DNA of 64,000 bases from DAIOGN01 sp036745245 (lineage in GTDB: Bacteria > Zixibacteria > MSB-5A5 > JAUVRN01): positions 15,770-79,769 of the forward strand of contig DAIOGN010000001.1 of NCBI GenBank assembly GCA_036745245.1, written 5' to 3'. Of the stretch, positions 55,871-64,000 are shown piece after piece. The notes under the pieces were generated by a model that was given only the letters and a program-made list of their open reading frames with translations, was not told the origin of the DNA and searched no databases. Made by a program: the position numbers and the translations under genes. How positions within the stretch are numbered: the stretch's first letter is position 1; the number at the start of each line of letters is the position of its first letter.

Positions 55871-56929
55871 ATGAGCCAGCGACTTTCCCTCCTATGGATC
55901 GCCCTCCTGGTGCCCTCCACCGTGGTGGCCGGGGACCGGGTGGCTACCCCCCTTGAGAACGGGATGCTCTACCGTGTGGTTGAGCCCCCTCAGATCCATC
56001 GACTGGAAAAGCCGGCCTTCGTTTCGGTGGCCCTCGCGGCCAGTTTCATGGGTGAATTCGAGCCGGTGATCGGAGTGGCCGAGGGAAACGATTCCAAGGC
56101 CTACCCCACCTGGTTCATGGATGGCTATTCCGTGATCAACGACCAGATCGGCAAGTTGCCCATCGTGGTGACCTGGTCTCCGTTTTCGTTTACGAGCATG
56201 GTCTGGATCCGGGAGGTCGACGGCGAGACACTCGAATTCGACGATTCCGGCGAACTGTGGAAAGACGGCCTGGTCATGGTCGACCGCAAGACTCAGTCGC
56301 GCTGGTCGCACCTGGAAGGTCGGGCGCTCGACGGCCCTATGAAAGGGAAGCGCCTGAAACGCCTGACGAGCACGCACACCAGCTGGGGCAAGTGGCGCTC
56401 ACTCTACCCGGAAACTGTGTGCCTCACCAAACTCGGCCGCGACATCACTGCCTCCGACTTTGTGAACTACTACGAGCGAGAGGAACAACTCGGGCCGGCC
56501 AGTTCTCAGAATCCCGACTCCCGACTGGTGGGCAAGGAGCTGGTCTGCGGCTTCCAGATCGATGGCCAGAGCGTGGTCGTGCCGCTGTACGCGCTGGTAG
56601 AGCGCAAGCAGTTCAAGCTGGAGGTGGGCAAGGTTCCCCTCGAGATCGAATTCGACCACCTCTCCGAGACCGCCGTGGTGTATCGGCGCGATCGCGCAAG
56701 CGAGCCCTTGGATCTCGTGCGCCTCGATTTTGGCTCGGGCGAGAGCTACATCAAGGACAAGACGTCCGGCACCATGTGGCTCACCTACTCCGGTCGCGGA
56801 GTCTCGGGGCCGCTCTCCAACACTCCCCTGGAACGCGTGCCCAGCACACTCAGCTTCTGGTTTGTCTGGGCTTCACACTATCCGCTTTCGATGATCTGGG
56901 AAGAGCCCGGCAGCTCGCCCAGACCTTGA
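55871..56929 (+). CDS. DUF3179-like exported protein lacking the usual cysteines
   Basis: A 352-residue exported protein (signal peptide ending near VVAG). DUF3179 marks are visible: LPIVVTWSPFSFTSMVW, DGLVMVDRKTQSRWSHLEG, TSWGKWRSLYPETVCL. The canonical motif is Y-CPLC; here it reads TWSPFSF, so the cysteines are absent, which is odd for the family. Its function is unknown. The next gene starts 25 bases downstream. Confidence 0.82.
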   Translation: MSQRLSLLWIALLVPSTVVAGDRVATPLENGMLYRVVEPPQIHRLEKPAFVSVALAASFMGEFEPVIGVAEGNDSKAYPTWFMDGYSVINDQIGKLPIVVTWSPFSFTSMVWIREVDGETLEFDDSGELWKDGLVMVDRKTQSRWSHLEGRALDGPMKGKRLKRLTSTHTSWGKWRSLYPETVCLTKLGRDITASDFVNYYEREEQLGPASSQNPDSRLVGKELVCGFQIDGQSVVVPLYALVERKQFKLEVGKVPLEIEFDHLSETAVVYRRDRASEPLDLVRLDFGSGESYIKDKTSGTMWLTYSGRGVSGPLSNTPLERVPSTLSFWFVWASHYPLSMIWEEPGSSPRP

Positions 56930-56954
56930 ACCTTCCCCGCACGGAGGTCACCGT

Positions 56955-57926
56955 TTGCGCCTGAGCCGTGGCACGCTCTGTCTGGCGTTCATCATTCCGT
57001 GCCTCGCACCCTCCTCCGCGGGGGCGGCGAAGTACGCCGGCGAGTTCATGCGGCTGGGACTGGGCGCCCGTGCCTGGGGCTACGGCGGGGCCGCGGTGGC
57101 ACATTCGGCCGACGCCACCTCCGTGTACTGGAATCCCGCGCTGCTCTCGTCTTTGCCATCGCGCGACGTCATGGTGATGCACTCGGAGACCTTCGGTTCC
57201 CTGCTCAATTACAATGCCGCTGCCTTCGGTCTGCCCTCACGGAAAAGCGAGAAGCCGCTCGGCGTGGGATTCGCCGTGTACGGTCTCTCCGGCGGCGGCG
57301 TGAACCGCACCGCGCTGGCCGATCCAACGCAACCCATCTCTCCCACCAATCAGCCGCGCGTGGTGGAGACCGTGGGACACGGCGACTGGGCGCTGTATGC
57401 GGGCATGGGCCGTGGTCTGTCGGAGGCGTGGAGCCTCGGCGCCACGCTGAAGTTCATGTATCGTGATCTGGTGGACGTCACGGGGATCGGATTTGGCATC
57501 GACGCGGGAGCGTCGTACCGCCCGGCGCCCGCCTGGAATTTCGGACTCGCGGTGTACGATCTCACCACCAGCCTGCTCTCGTACGACAACGGAACCAAGG
57601 AGTACGTCACCCCCCGGGCCGCTCTCGGTGTGGCGGTGAACCCTGGCGGCGACCGGTTCCGCCTCTCCCTTCTGGCCGACGGGCTCTTCGAGTTCGAGGG
57701 CCGGCAGGAAGCAGCACAGTTTCACGTGGGAGACGTCTCCTGTGACGTGCGCTGGGGAGCGGAGTTGCTCTATCGCAACGCGGTGGCCGTGCGCGGCGGC
57801 ATGAACGCCAAGGACCCCACGCTGGGCGTGGGAGTGACCTTTGGCCGCTTCTCAGTGGATGGAGCCTGGAGCGGCGCAGAAACCCTGGACGACTCCTATC
57901 GAGTCTCACTTTCACACGCGTGGTGA
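56955..57926 (+). CDS. PorV/PorQ (UPF0164)-like outer-membrane beta-barrel protein
   Basis: A 323-residue exported protein; signal peptide then the signature of PorV-type proteins near the N terminus: AGEFMRLGLGARAWGYGGAAVA and ATSVYWNPALLSS. Alternating beta strands to the C-terminal aromatic (SLSHAW) fit a barrel. PorV homologues belong to type IX secretion or related outer-membrane systems in FCB bacteria. TTG 56955 with GGAGGT seven bases upstream is the start. Followed by a parvulin. Confidence 0.83.
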   Translation: MRLSRGTLCLAFIIPCLAPSSAGAAKYAGEFMRLGLGARAWGYGGAAVAHSADATSVYWNPALLSSLPSRDVMVMHSETFGSLLNYNAAAFGLPSRKSEKPLGVGFAVYGLSGGGVNRTALADPTQPISPTNQPRVVETVGHGDWALYAGMGRGLSEAWSLGATLKFMYRDLVDVTGIGFGIDAGASYRPAPAWNFGLAVYDLTTSLLSYDNGTKEYVTPRAALGVAVNPGGDRFRLSLLADGLFEFEGRQEAAQFHVGDVSCDVRWGAELLYRNAVAVRGGMNAKDPTLGVGVTFGRFSVDGAWSGAETLDDSYRVSLSHAW

Positions 57927-57934
57927 TCCCGTCG

Positions 57935-59662
57935 ATGACGCTTCGAACCCTGTTGTGTTCACTGTTGTTCCTCGGCTCCGCCGCCTGGGCTCAGATCCCC
58001 GAGATCGAGTCGCCCCATGAATTCAACTCGCTGCCTGTGGCGCGCCTGGTGTACATCGACGACACCGCACTCACGGTGGGAAACTTCGGCGACTACCTGT
58101 ACAATCTTGGGATTCACCCCGCGGGTGTGCGCGAGCGTGACCTGGATTCGTTGAAGGCCTCCCTCGACTGGTACATCGACGAAACCATCATCTGCCGCGA
58201 TCTCGACTCGGCAGCCATTCTGGCGCAGCCCGAATCCCGCCGCCGCATGCGCTGGCGGATGGCCCATCGCGCGGGGCCACTCACGTACACGCACCTGGTG
58301 GCGCCCGGGGTGAACGTGTCGCAGGAGGAAGTGGCCAAGTTCTATCAGGACAGCCTCACGACGATCTTCACGGCGCCGTCCAGGCGCGAGGTGCGCCACC
58401 TCCTGATCGCACCCAGGGACTCCGTCTCCCCCGACGGCAAGCGCACACGCGGCCGGATACAGGTGGAGGCAGCGCGACGGAGAGCCGACTCGCTCAAGCA
58501 GGCGGTTCTGGCCGGCGCGCCGTTCGAAACACTTGCGGGCGCGTTTTCGGACGACACCAGTTCGCGCGCACAGAACGGGTACCTGGGCTGGCTGTTTCCC
58601 GGCAATACGGTGCACGATTTCGATTCGGCGGCCTTCGCGGCGACTCCCGGGGAGCTCGTAGGCCCCGTGAAGACCCTGTACGGATATCATCTGATCCGGG
58701 TGGAAGGCGTGCGGCCCGAGTCCACCATCGTGTACAACGACACGATCGGCGTGCTCATCCGCAGGCAACTCGAGTCTGCGAAGGGTCGCGCTCTGGGCAC
58801 CGCCTGGGCCGATTCCCTGGTGTCGGCCACTCGCTGGCACTACAACGACTCGGCCCTGGAACGGGTGCCGAATCTTGAGCCGTCGGTGTGGCTGGTCACG
58901 CTCAACGACCGGGACACGATGTGGTGGGGCGAGTGGGAAGGCGCGTGGGAACTGTACCGCAGACAGCAGAATATTACGGATGCAGGAACCCTCGACGATA
59001 AACACGCGTCCCTCCGGGGTTCAGCGTTCCCCTACCTCTACCTCCAGGTCGCCGAGGACAAAGGGTTCGCAAACGATTCGCTGATCGAGGCGGAGCGGTG
59101 GCAGTATCTGCGATCGGAAGCCCTGCGAACGAGCAAGGACCGCCTGTACACGCTCCAGGCACCACCGGAGGACTCGATCGATCCCCACTCTGCGCCGGCG
59201 TCTGCTCCCGAACCCGAAAAGAAACTGCACCTGTTGCAGCTCCGCGCCTGTGACACGGCCACCATCTGGGCGGCCTATCGCAGGCTGTGGGCTGGCGACG
59301 ACTTTCACAGCGTGGCGCGGCGCTACCACGACAACGTGCGCGACATCGCCTCGCGTGCCTACGATCTCGGCTGGGTGGAACAGGACGAACTTCCCGTGGA
59401 ACTCTGGGGCAAAGCCTGGATCCTGGAGCCCGGGAAGTTCACGCGACCGGTGCCCTACGACTCGTGTTACTACATACTCAAGCTGGAGGACCGCCCGCGG
59501 GCGATGGAGGCTCGGGAACTTCGCAACAAGGAGATCGAGGCCGTTCGCCGCGAGCATCAGAAGCGAGGCCTGGAAGAGTGGCGCGCCGAGGTGCGCAAAG
59601 GGCATCGCATCCGTCTCGATCGAAGCTACTGGCAGCGCGTGCAACAGCTGTGGCGCCGCTAG
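57935..59662 (+). CDS. exported parvulin-type peptidyl-prolyl isomerase
   Basis: A 575-residue periplasmic folding factor. Signal peptide (LLCSLLFLGSAAWAQ), SurA/PrsA-type N-terminal helices, a parvulin domain about residues 140-260 (VRHLLIAPRD, FSDDTSSRAQNGYLGWLFPG, YGYHLIRVEGVR) and a C-terminal part with a second parvulin-like core (about 430-540; FHSVARRYHDN, CYYILKLEDRPRA). ATG 57935 gives a good signal peptide; GTG 57920 overlaps the previous stop and is an alternative. It may help insert the PorV-like protein encoded just upstream. Confidence 0.85.
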   Translation: MTLRTLLCSLLFLGSAAWAQIPEIESPHEFNSLPVARLVYIDDTALTVGNFGDYLYNLGIHPAGVRERDLDSLKASLDWYIDETIICRDLDSAAILAQPESRRRMRWRMAHRAGPLTYTHLVAPGVNVSQEEVAKFYQDSLTTIFTAPSRREVRHLLIAPRDSVSPDGKRTRGRIQVEAARRRADSLKQAVLAGAPFETLAGAFSDDTSSRAQNGYLGWLFPGNTVHDFDSAAFAATPGELVGPVKTLYGYHLIRVEGVRPESTIVYNDTIGVLIRRQLESAKGRALGTAWADSLVSATRWHYNDSALERVPNLEPSVWLVTLNDRDTMWWGEWEGAWELYRRQQNITDAGTLDDKHASLRGSAFPYLYLQVAEDKGFANDSLIEAERWQYLRSEALRTSKDRLYTLQAPPEDSIDPHSAPASAPEPEKKLHLLQLRACDTATIWAAYRRLWAGDDFHSVARRYHDNVRDIASRAYDLGWVEQDELPVELWGKAWILEPGKFTRPVPYDSCYYILKLEDRPRAMEARELRNKEIEAVRREHQKRGLEEWRAEVRKGHRIRLDRSYWQRVQQLWRR

Positions 59663-60249
59663 AACCTCTTCCGTCGAAGGACATCGGCTTCGCGCGCGAG
59701 GCGGGGCGGAAAGCGATCCACCTCTTCGCCCTCGTCATGCCGATTGGCCTATGGTTCGTGCCCGTGCACGCTGCCCGCCTGATCCTGTTCGGCTTCTTTC
59801 TTCTTCTGGCGACCTTCGACATCACGCGCTGGACCAACTCGCGTCTGTCCCGATTCCTGCGGCAGACGCTCGGGTCGGTGCTCAGACCCCACGAGCGCAG
59901 GCGATTCTCCGGTGGCACCTACATTCTGGCTGCGGGAGCCTTGTGTTCCATACTCTTCGCCAAACCCGTGGCGGTGGCGGTACTCATCTGTATCATCGTG
60001 GGCGACACGGCGGCCGTGTTCGTTGGGCGCGCCGTGGGAAAAATCCGCATCGGACACAAAACGCTCGAAGGATCGCTCGCGTTTTTTCTGTCTTCGCTCA
60101 TCTGCATTCTGTGGATCCCCGGCCTGTCGTGGCAGGTGAAGGTGCTGGGAGCCGCCGTGGCGGCCTTCGTGGAGGCGCTTCCCATCCCGATGGACGACAA
60201 TCTCACCGTGCCTCTGATCGCCGGCGCGGTCATGTCGCTGGCGCTTTGA
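59650..60249 (+). CDS. polyprenol/diacylglycerol-type CTP kinase (SEC59-like)
   Basis: A 199-residue membrane protein of the dolichol-kinase/phosphatidate-cytidylyltransferase-like group, about six helices. The family loop is present: IVGDTAAVFVGRAVGK, then HKTLEGSLAF and EALPIPMDDNLTVPL. Members phosphorylate lipid alcohols with CTP. GTG 59650 overlaps the parvulin stop by 13 bases; longer frames read through that gene. Substrate is not determined. Confidence 0.85.
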   Translation: MAPLEPLPSKDIGFAREAGRKAIHLFALVMPIGLWFVPVHAARLILFGFFLLLATFDITRWTNSRLSRFLRQTLGSVLRPHERRRFSGGTYILAAGALCSILFAKPVAVAVLICIIVGDTAAVFVGRAVGKIRIGHKTLEGSLAFFLSSLICILWIPGLSWQVKVLGAAVAAFVEALPIPMDDNLTVPLIAGAVMSLAL

Positions 60250-60393
60250 CGCCGCAGTCCGAGGCCGGCAGCAGCAACCTACCGTTTCGGGAGTGCCGCA
60301 CTGTTATGAGGGCTCCCTCCGGCCGCCCAAACGGCCTGGCCCGGTGCCCTATCTTGTTCACCGGCAATGGGATAGTCTAATTGACAGATATTT

Positions 60394-60423
60394 TTGACGA
60401 TTTCGACACAGGCGGCGTATATT
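60394..60423 (+). promoter_or_regulatory. promoter of cold-shock gene
   Basis: TTGACG (60394-60399), 18-base spacer, TATATT (60418-60423), about 46 bases before the ATG. A second TTGACA sits at 60381-60386. The rest of 60250-60393 has a GGCCG-CCCAAA-CGGCC hairpin but no T tract and no gene. Confidence 0.5.
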
Positions 60424-60469
60424 GAGATGCAGTCGTCAAACCAATAACCTTCGCCAGGGAGGACACCGA

Positions 60470-60679
60470 ATGGCGCAGGGCACGGTGAAGTGGTTCAACG
60501 ATTTCAAGGGGTATGGCTTCATTACCCCGGTGGCGTCAAGCGAAGACGTGTACGTGCACTTCTCGGCTATCCAGGGTAGAGGATACCGCACCCTCAAAGA
60601 AGGACAGACGGTGGAGTTCCAGGTTCTTCATGGACATGAAGGATTCTACGAGGCACAGAACGTCCAAATCGTGATCTGA
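60470..60679 (+). CDS. cspA: cold-shock domain protein
   Basis: A 69-residue single OB-fold RNA chaperone: [15 protein letters not shown] contains RNP1-like KGYGFI, and [11 protein letters not shown]2. Binds single-stranded RNA/DNA. GGGAGG 8 bases upstream of ATG. It stands alone, with its own promoter and a strong terminator after it. Confidence 0.95.
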   Translation: MAQGTVKWFNDFKGYGFITPVASSEDVYVHFSAIQGRGYRTLKEGQTVEFQVLHGHEGFYEAQNVQIVI

Positions 60680-60708
60680 ACAACCCAGCGAGGCAAAATC
60701 AAACGTGC

Positions 60709-60745
60709 GAGAAGGGGCTCAAGAGAGGGCCCCTTCTCTTTTTTT
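60709..60745. terminator. rho-independent terminator after cspA
   Basis: Ten-base stem GAGAAGGGGC / GCCCCTTCTC, loop of ten bases, then a run of T (60738-60745). It lies between convergent cspA and the deacetylase gene. Confidence 0.92.
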
Positions 60746-60754
60746 GTGTGTGTC

Positions 60755-61627
60755 TCAGGACTCTGCAATCGTCGTGGGGTCGAAGTCCGGAAACTCGAGG
60801 CGGGGCAACAGATCGCGAAGCGGCCCGCCACCATAATGCCGGATGAAGGCTGACAGCCGGGCCGGTACGAAGCGACGACCCAGGCTCTGATGCCATCTCA
60901 CGCGCCACGGAATGTCGAGGTCGAGGTGGCGGAATTCATCCACGTCGAACTCGTACGGATGCCCGTAGAGCACGAAGGGTCGGTGTTTCATCACGCCTTC
61001 GGACAGTGCGCGAAACAGGAATCCCGGTAGCAGGCGCTGATAGCCGCCGCCGCCCAGGGGCCAGTTGCGCCCGGCAAACTGCACGATGGAGATGGGGAAT
61101 TCCACGAGACCGCCGCCTCCAGGGAGCATCAGGCGTGTTGGCGAAAGCGGCCACGCGGGTACGCCGTAGCGGGAGGCGTGGATGGGGAACATGCTGGAGT
61201 CGTACTCGAATCCGAGTTCGGCCAGCACATCGAACGCCCAGAACTGGGCGCGGCGAATCGAGAAGTCGGGCGCACGATAGCCCGTCACGGCGCGACCCGC
61301 CAGGTCTTCGAGCAGGGACTTGGCGCGCCGCACATCGTCTTCGAAATGCGCGCGGGAGTGCCCGAACACCACTTCGTGACCGTCGCCGTGACAGGCCACT
61401 TCGTGCCCTTCCCTCTCCATGCGGCGCACGACGTCGGGGAACGCGCGCGCGAACTTCCCCAGCACGAACAGGGTGGCACGAGTGCGGTGCTCGCCGAAGA
61501 AGTCCAGCTGCCGGTTCGTGTTGGTTGCCGCGCGTGCGGTGATGGGCAGCGTTCGGTCCCAGCTCGACTGGGGCCAGTCTTCCACGTCCACCGTGATGGC
61601 GACGTGTCGTGTCAGGGCTTCAGGCAC
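60755..61627 (-). CDS. polysaccharide deacetylase, DUF3473 (XrtA-associated type)
   Basis: NodB-fold deacetylase, 290 residues. Motif 1 is TVDVEDW, motif 2 the histidines in ACHGDGHEVVFGHS, motif 3 YRAPDFSI, motif 4 VLYGHPYEFD. The C-terminal RWHQSLGRR region fits DUF3473, found with exosortase/EPS loci. Probably trims an exopolysaccharide. It overlaps the methyltransferase gene by 16 bases. Confidence 0.9.
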   Translation of the reverse strand: MPEALTRHVAITVDVEDWPQSSWDRTLPITARAATNTNRQLDFFGEHRTRATLFVLGKFARAFPDVVRRMEREGHEVACHGDGHEVVFGHSRAHFEDDVRRAKSLLEDLAGRAVTGYRAPDFSIRRAQFWAFDVLAELGFEYDSSMFPIHASRYGVPAWPLSPTRLMLPGGGGLVEFPISIVQFAGRNWPLGGGGYQRLLPGFLFRALSEGVMKHRPFVLYGHPYEFDVDEFRHLDLDIPWRVRWHQSLGRRFVPARLSAFIRHYGGGPLRDLLPRLEFPDFDPTTIAES

Positions 61628-62271
61628 GCGTGGTAGTCCATGCCGGCGCCGGGAATCTTGCGGAGGTCCACCGATCCAAATCCCGCCTGTCGCGCCAGCT
61701 GTTCGATGCGCGTGCGATCGAAGAAATACACGGGACAGTTGCGCAGGCGATAACGCACCTTCCGAAACGGCGTACGGAACCAGTGCTGGCTGGGAAACGA
61801 AACCTGAGCGCTCTCCCGGGTGACCCTGCGGACCCCCTGAAGAAACGCCAGCGGATCGGCCAGGTAGTCGAACACCCCCATGACAATGGCATGATCGTGC
61901 GGTTCAAGTTCCACGTTCGGGAAAAAGCCGGTCACGAGCCGGACGCGTTCGGCCTGCCGTGCCGACTGCAGCCTGCGGGACGCCAGCTCGATCATGCCCG
62001 GTGCCGGATCCACTCCCGTGACGGAAGCGGCCCCTCGTTGCAGCGCTTCCACGATGTACGGGCCCGAACCGCAGCCGATGTCGACCACGCTCTTCCCCGA
62101 AAGCGGGCCCATGCGCTCGAAGGTCCACGCAAAGCGGATGAACATGTCGCTGCGACACGTGCGGTCCACCCATCGCATCGCAGGCCCGCGCTTTTCGTCG
62201 TACAGCGTGTCGAACGTGTCCGCGAAGCGGTCGAAGAAGTCGGCCGCCAGTTTCTCGCCCTGCGAGTTCAC
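61612..62271 (-). CDS. class I SAM-dependent methyltransferase
   Basis: A 219-residue methyltransferase; SAM-binding motif VVDIGCGSGPY about residue 67-77 and VTGVDPAPGM. It sits between a glycosyltransferase and the deacetylase, so probably modifies a polysaccharide or its lipid. GTG 62271 overlaps the preceding gene's stop (GTGA); the longer frame upstream is unlike the family. Confidence 0.88.
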   Translation of the reverse strand: MNSQGEKLAADFFDRFADTFDTLYDEKRGPAMRWVDRTCRSDMFIRFAWTFERMGPLSGKSVVDIGCGSGPYIVEALQRGAASVTGVDPAPGMIELASRRLQSARQAERVRLVTGFFPNVELEPHDHAIVMGVFDYLADPLAFLQGVRRVTRESAQVSFPSQHWFRTPFRKVRYRLRNCPVYFFDRTRIEQLARQAGFGSVDLRKIPGAGMDYHACLKP

Positions 62272-63307
62272 CGCGCCGTTCCGCGCACGAGCGCACGGGC
62301 AAAGCCCAGCGCGTAGGCGAAGTGCATGGTGAACAGTGCTACAGGTACCCGCAACGCGGCGGCCCACCCCACAGACGGCAGGCTCAGAAGCATCGTGGTG
62401 AAAAGCAAAACCACGTACGCGACCGCGGGGGCCCACAGGAAGGGGCGCACCCCCGCCGGCAGAACCGGGGAGAGCAAACAGGCGCCCCCCACCCACGCGA
62501 AGAACGCCGCAGGCGCGAGCTGACGCCACGACACGACCTCGCCGTGCTTACGCAGGACATGCAGCCGCCACAGCCCGTACTGAAAGTACTGCCGGAACAG
62601 CGCACCCGCCGTTTCGCGTACGAAGTACGCGCAGCGCGCCCGATGCGAGATGAACACGCGGCCGCCGGCCTGCCGGAAGCGGTAGTTGAGGTCGTCATCC
62701 TGGTTGCGCACCAGCTCCGTGTCGTACAACCCCGTGCGCAGGAGCGCCTGGCGGCGGAACACCGGGAAGCAGGCGCCTTCGGCGTAGCCCTCGTAGTCGG
62801 GATAGCGGTGCCGCGCGTTTCCCACGCCGGCAGGGTGCGACATGGCGAAGGCCACCGCCTGTCCAAAAGACGTGACGCCGCGGCTTTCGATGGTGCCGCC
62901 GACACAATCGGCGTCCGGATGTTCCGAGAGCAGCGACTGGCAGGTACTCAGGTAGTCGGGCGGATACAATGTGTGTGCTCCCAGAATCGCCACCAGTTCG
63001 CCTCGGGATGACTCCACGCCGCGGTTCATGGCGTACGCCGTGATGCGTTCAATCGTCACGCTCGCCGCGGCCATGGCGATTCCATCCGGATTTCCGTGAT
63101 GCGTTCGGGATTGTCCACAATTCTCAGCTGGGGATGGGCCTCCTGGAGTCGATTCAGCACATCGCGAGTGCCGTCGTCGCTTTTGCCGTCCACCACCAGC
63201 ACTTCAAAGCCTCCGTCCACGTCGCGCTGTGCCAGGATGGAGAGCACCGCGTCCTCGATGTGCGCACGCTCATTGCGGCACGGAACCACGACGCTTACGG
63301 CAGGCAT
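62268..63307 (-). pseudogene. ExoA-like family 2 glycosyltransferase, frameshifted by 56-bp insertion
   Basis: GT2 enzyme split across two frames. The start (ATG 63307) gives SVVVPCRNERAHIEDAVLS and EVLVVDGKSDDGT. The frame ends at LRIVDNPERITEIRM before a stop, while the other frame resumes IERITAYAMNRGVESSRGEL and continues with ILGAHTLYPPDYL, RNQDDDLNYRFRQAGG and two to three C-terminal helices. Removing 56 bases between two copies of CCGTGATGCGTTC restores VDNPERITAYAMN, the sequence expected for the family. Either a real inactivating insertion (or reversible switch) or an assembly duplication. The downstream part is coupled to the methyltransferase. Confidence 0.85.
63040..63108. repeat. 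13-bp direct repeats flanking a frameshifting insert
   Basis: CCGTGATGCGTTC occurs at 63040-63052 and 63096-63108, 56 bases apart start to start, with 43 bases between. 56 is not a multiple of three, so the insert changes frame; deleting one repeat plus the 43 bases restores the glycosyltransferase. Confidence 0.9.
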
Positions 63308-63483
63308 GTGTCCGCCGTCCGCGCGGGCGTCGTGAGGGTCACTGGTGTACGGGTGGTCCATGGCTGTGCGAGAATGGTCAATATCCCCCCGGCTCCGGGG
63401 ACCCGCAACGGCAACTTCGGGGGCGGCGGCGACTTGACCGGACCGTACGGTTGGTCTAGGTTGTGGCTTCTTTCGGAGGATGC

Positions 63484-63825
63484 ATGAAGATCACGACTCG
63501 AACCGTGCGCGACGTCAGTGTGGTGGGCCTGGAGGGCCGTATTCCCGGCGAGGCCGAGAAGAAGCAGGTGCAAGCCGTGCTCGACGACATCCTGGCCAAG
63601 GGGGGCCGCAAGGTGGTCGTGGACCTTTCCAAGACCGAATGGATGGCTTCCGCAGGCATCGGCGCCCTCGTGGGCGCGCGTCAGGCCTATGTCGACGTGG
63701 GGGCGCAGATCATGCTGGCCGGGCTCACCAGTCGCATCAAGGAGCTGGTGGTGATCGCGCGTCTCACCGAAGTCTTCGAAATCCACGATTCAGTGGAAGA
63801 GGCGCTGACGGCATTTACGGTGTGA
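63484..63825 (+). CDS. STAS-domain anti-sigma factor antagonist-like protein
   Basis: A 113-residue single STAS domain (SpoIIAA/RsbV-like) that normally binds an anti-sigma kinase. VVGLEGRIPG, VVVDLSKTEWMASAGIGAL and LAGLTSRIKELV are typical. At the site usually phosphorylated just before the Gly (DSSG) it has Ala (ASAG), so if Ser before it is not used, it may not be phospho-regulated. GGAGG lies about five bases upstream of ATG 63484. Divergent from the glycosyltransferase. Confidence 0.88.
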   Translation: MKITTRTVRDVSVVGLEGRIPGEAEKKQVQAVLDDILAKGGRKVVVDLSKTEWMASAGIGALVGARQAYVDVGAQIMLAGLTSRIKELVVIARLTEVFEIHDSVEEALTAFTV

Positions 63826-63890
63826 AGTACTTCGGCGGCTCGCCCCACCATCCAGGACTTCATGCCGCGTCGCAGCCAGGGATCTGATTC

Positions 63891-64000
63891 ATGAAGCGCG
63901 TCGCTCAACTGCTGAATGAGATGCGCGACTCGGGGGTCATCACCGATTACGCCGTCTTCGGCGACGTGGCAAGAGACCGCCTGGCCGAGCTGGCCGGCCG
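63891..64000 (+). CDS. N-terminal fragment, possibly nucleotidyltransferase-like protein (partial)
   Basis: Only 36 codons lie before the right edge: it reads VAQLLNEMRDSGVITDYAVF, which resembles the start of AbiEii-type nucleotidyltransferase proteins (LNxMxxxGVIxxYAxxG). ATG 63891 follows the STAS gene by 65 bases. The fragment is too short for a firm call. Confidence 0.4.
   Translation, partial: MKRVAQLLNEMRDSGVITDYAVFGDVARDRLAELAG

Noticed and set aside
60311..60345. GGCCG-CCCAAA-CGGCC hairpin upstream of cspA as a terminator
   Set aside because: Short stem, no T tract, so not a convincing terminator.

Overview
The window is 64 kb of GC-rich, almost fully coding bacterial DNA, apparently a scaffold from an assembled (probably metagenomic) genome: three runs of exactly ten N interrupt three genes. 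The genes point to a diderm heterotroph: LpxH for lipid A, several lipoproteins, SurA/PpiD-like and PrsA-like peptidyl-prolyl isomerases, and a PorV/PorQ-like outer-membrane protein. The PorV-type protein, an ExoA-like/DUF3473 exopolysaccharide set, a Ser/Thr kinase with a PEGA-like tail and the high GC suggest a phylum near the FCB group (Eisenbacteria-, Krumholzibacteria-, Latescibacteria- or Gemmatimonadota-like). This is an inference from gene content; there is no rRNA here to settle it. No CRISPR array, prophage or intact insertion sequence was seen.

Layout. 1-2.8 kb: a membrane glycosyltransferase fused to TPRs (runs off the left edge) and a HigBA-like toxin-antitoxin pair. 2.8-9.2 kb: polA, an alpha/beta hydrolase, a lipoprotein, a HAD protein, a B3/B4-domain protein and coaE. 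9.4-12.5 kb: split transketolase and an aminotransferase. 12.6-17.7 kb: a tightly coupled muropeptide set (alr, C39-like peptidase, dipeptide epimerase, amidase). 17.7-19.1 kb: an AT-rich leader with a perfect palindrome and an AAA_14/DUF4143 ATPase. 19.1-22 kb: a sugar-type ABC importer without an ATPase gene. 22.1-27.8 kb: a chain of coupled genes, starting with four proteins of an uncharacterised DUF6754-like membrane module, then a 41-residue zinc ribbon, a DUF72 protein, a D,D-carboxypeptidase, a coiled-coil protein and a rhodanese. 27.9-28.1 kb: tRNA-Phe and tRNA-Thr. 28.1-33.7 kb: lpxH, a deacetylase-fold enzyme and nucleotide-sugar genes (a UDP-sugar dehydrogenase and Gmd plus a reductase, probably making GDP-D-rhamnose). 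34-38.7 kb: a secreted three-repeat protein, radA and a Ser/Thr kinase. 38.9-43.6 kb: tgt, yajC, def, fmt and RNase G. 43.6-49.3 kb: a PpiD-like chaperone, an M23 peptidase, a rhomboid protease and an SPFH-Arc operon. 49.5-60.7 kb: dnaE, three consecutive thioredoxin-fold proteins, a DUF3179 protein lacking its cysteines, a PorV-like protein, a parvulin, a polyprenol-kinase-like protein and a cold-shock gene. 60.7-64 kb: an exopolysaccharide set whose glycosyltransferase is frameshifted by a 56-bp insertion between 13-bp direct repeats, then a STAS protein and the start of another gene.

Two structural themes recur. First, genes are stitched together by 1-4 base stop/start overlaps (ATGA, GTGA, TTGA and one likely CTGA), so operons can be read directly from the sequence. 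Second, many promoters appear to use a TATATT -10 box; for radA and lpxH it lies only 8 bases before the start codon, suggesting leaderless mRNAs. The best candidates for something undescribed are the four-gene DUF6754-like module, the repeat-gated glycosyltransferase, and the palindromic GGGGTCAGACCCC elements placed exactly at stop codons.
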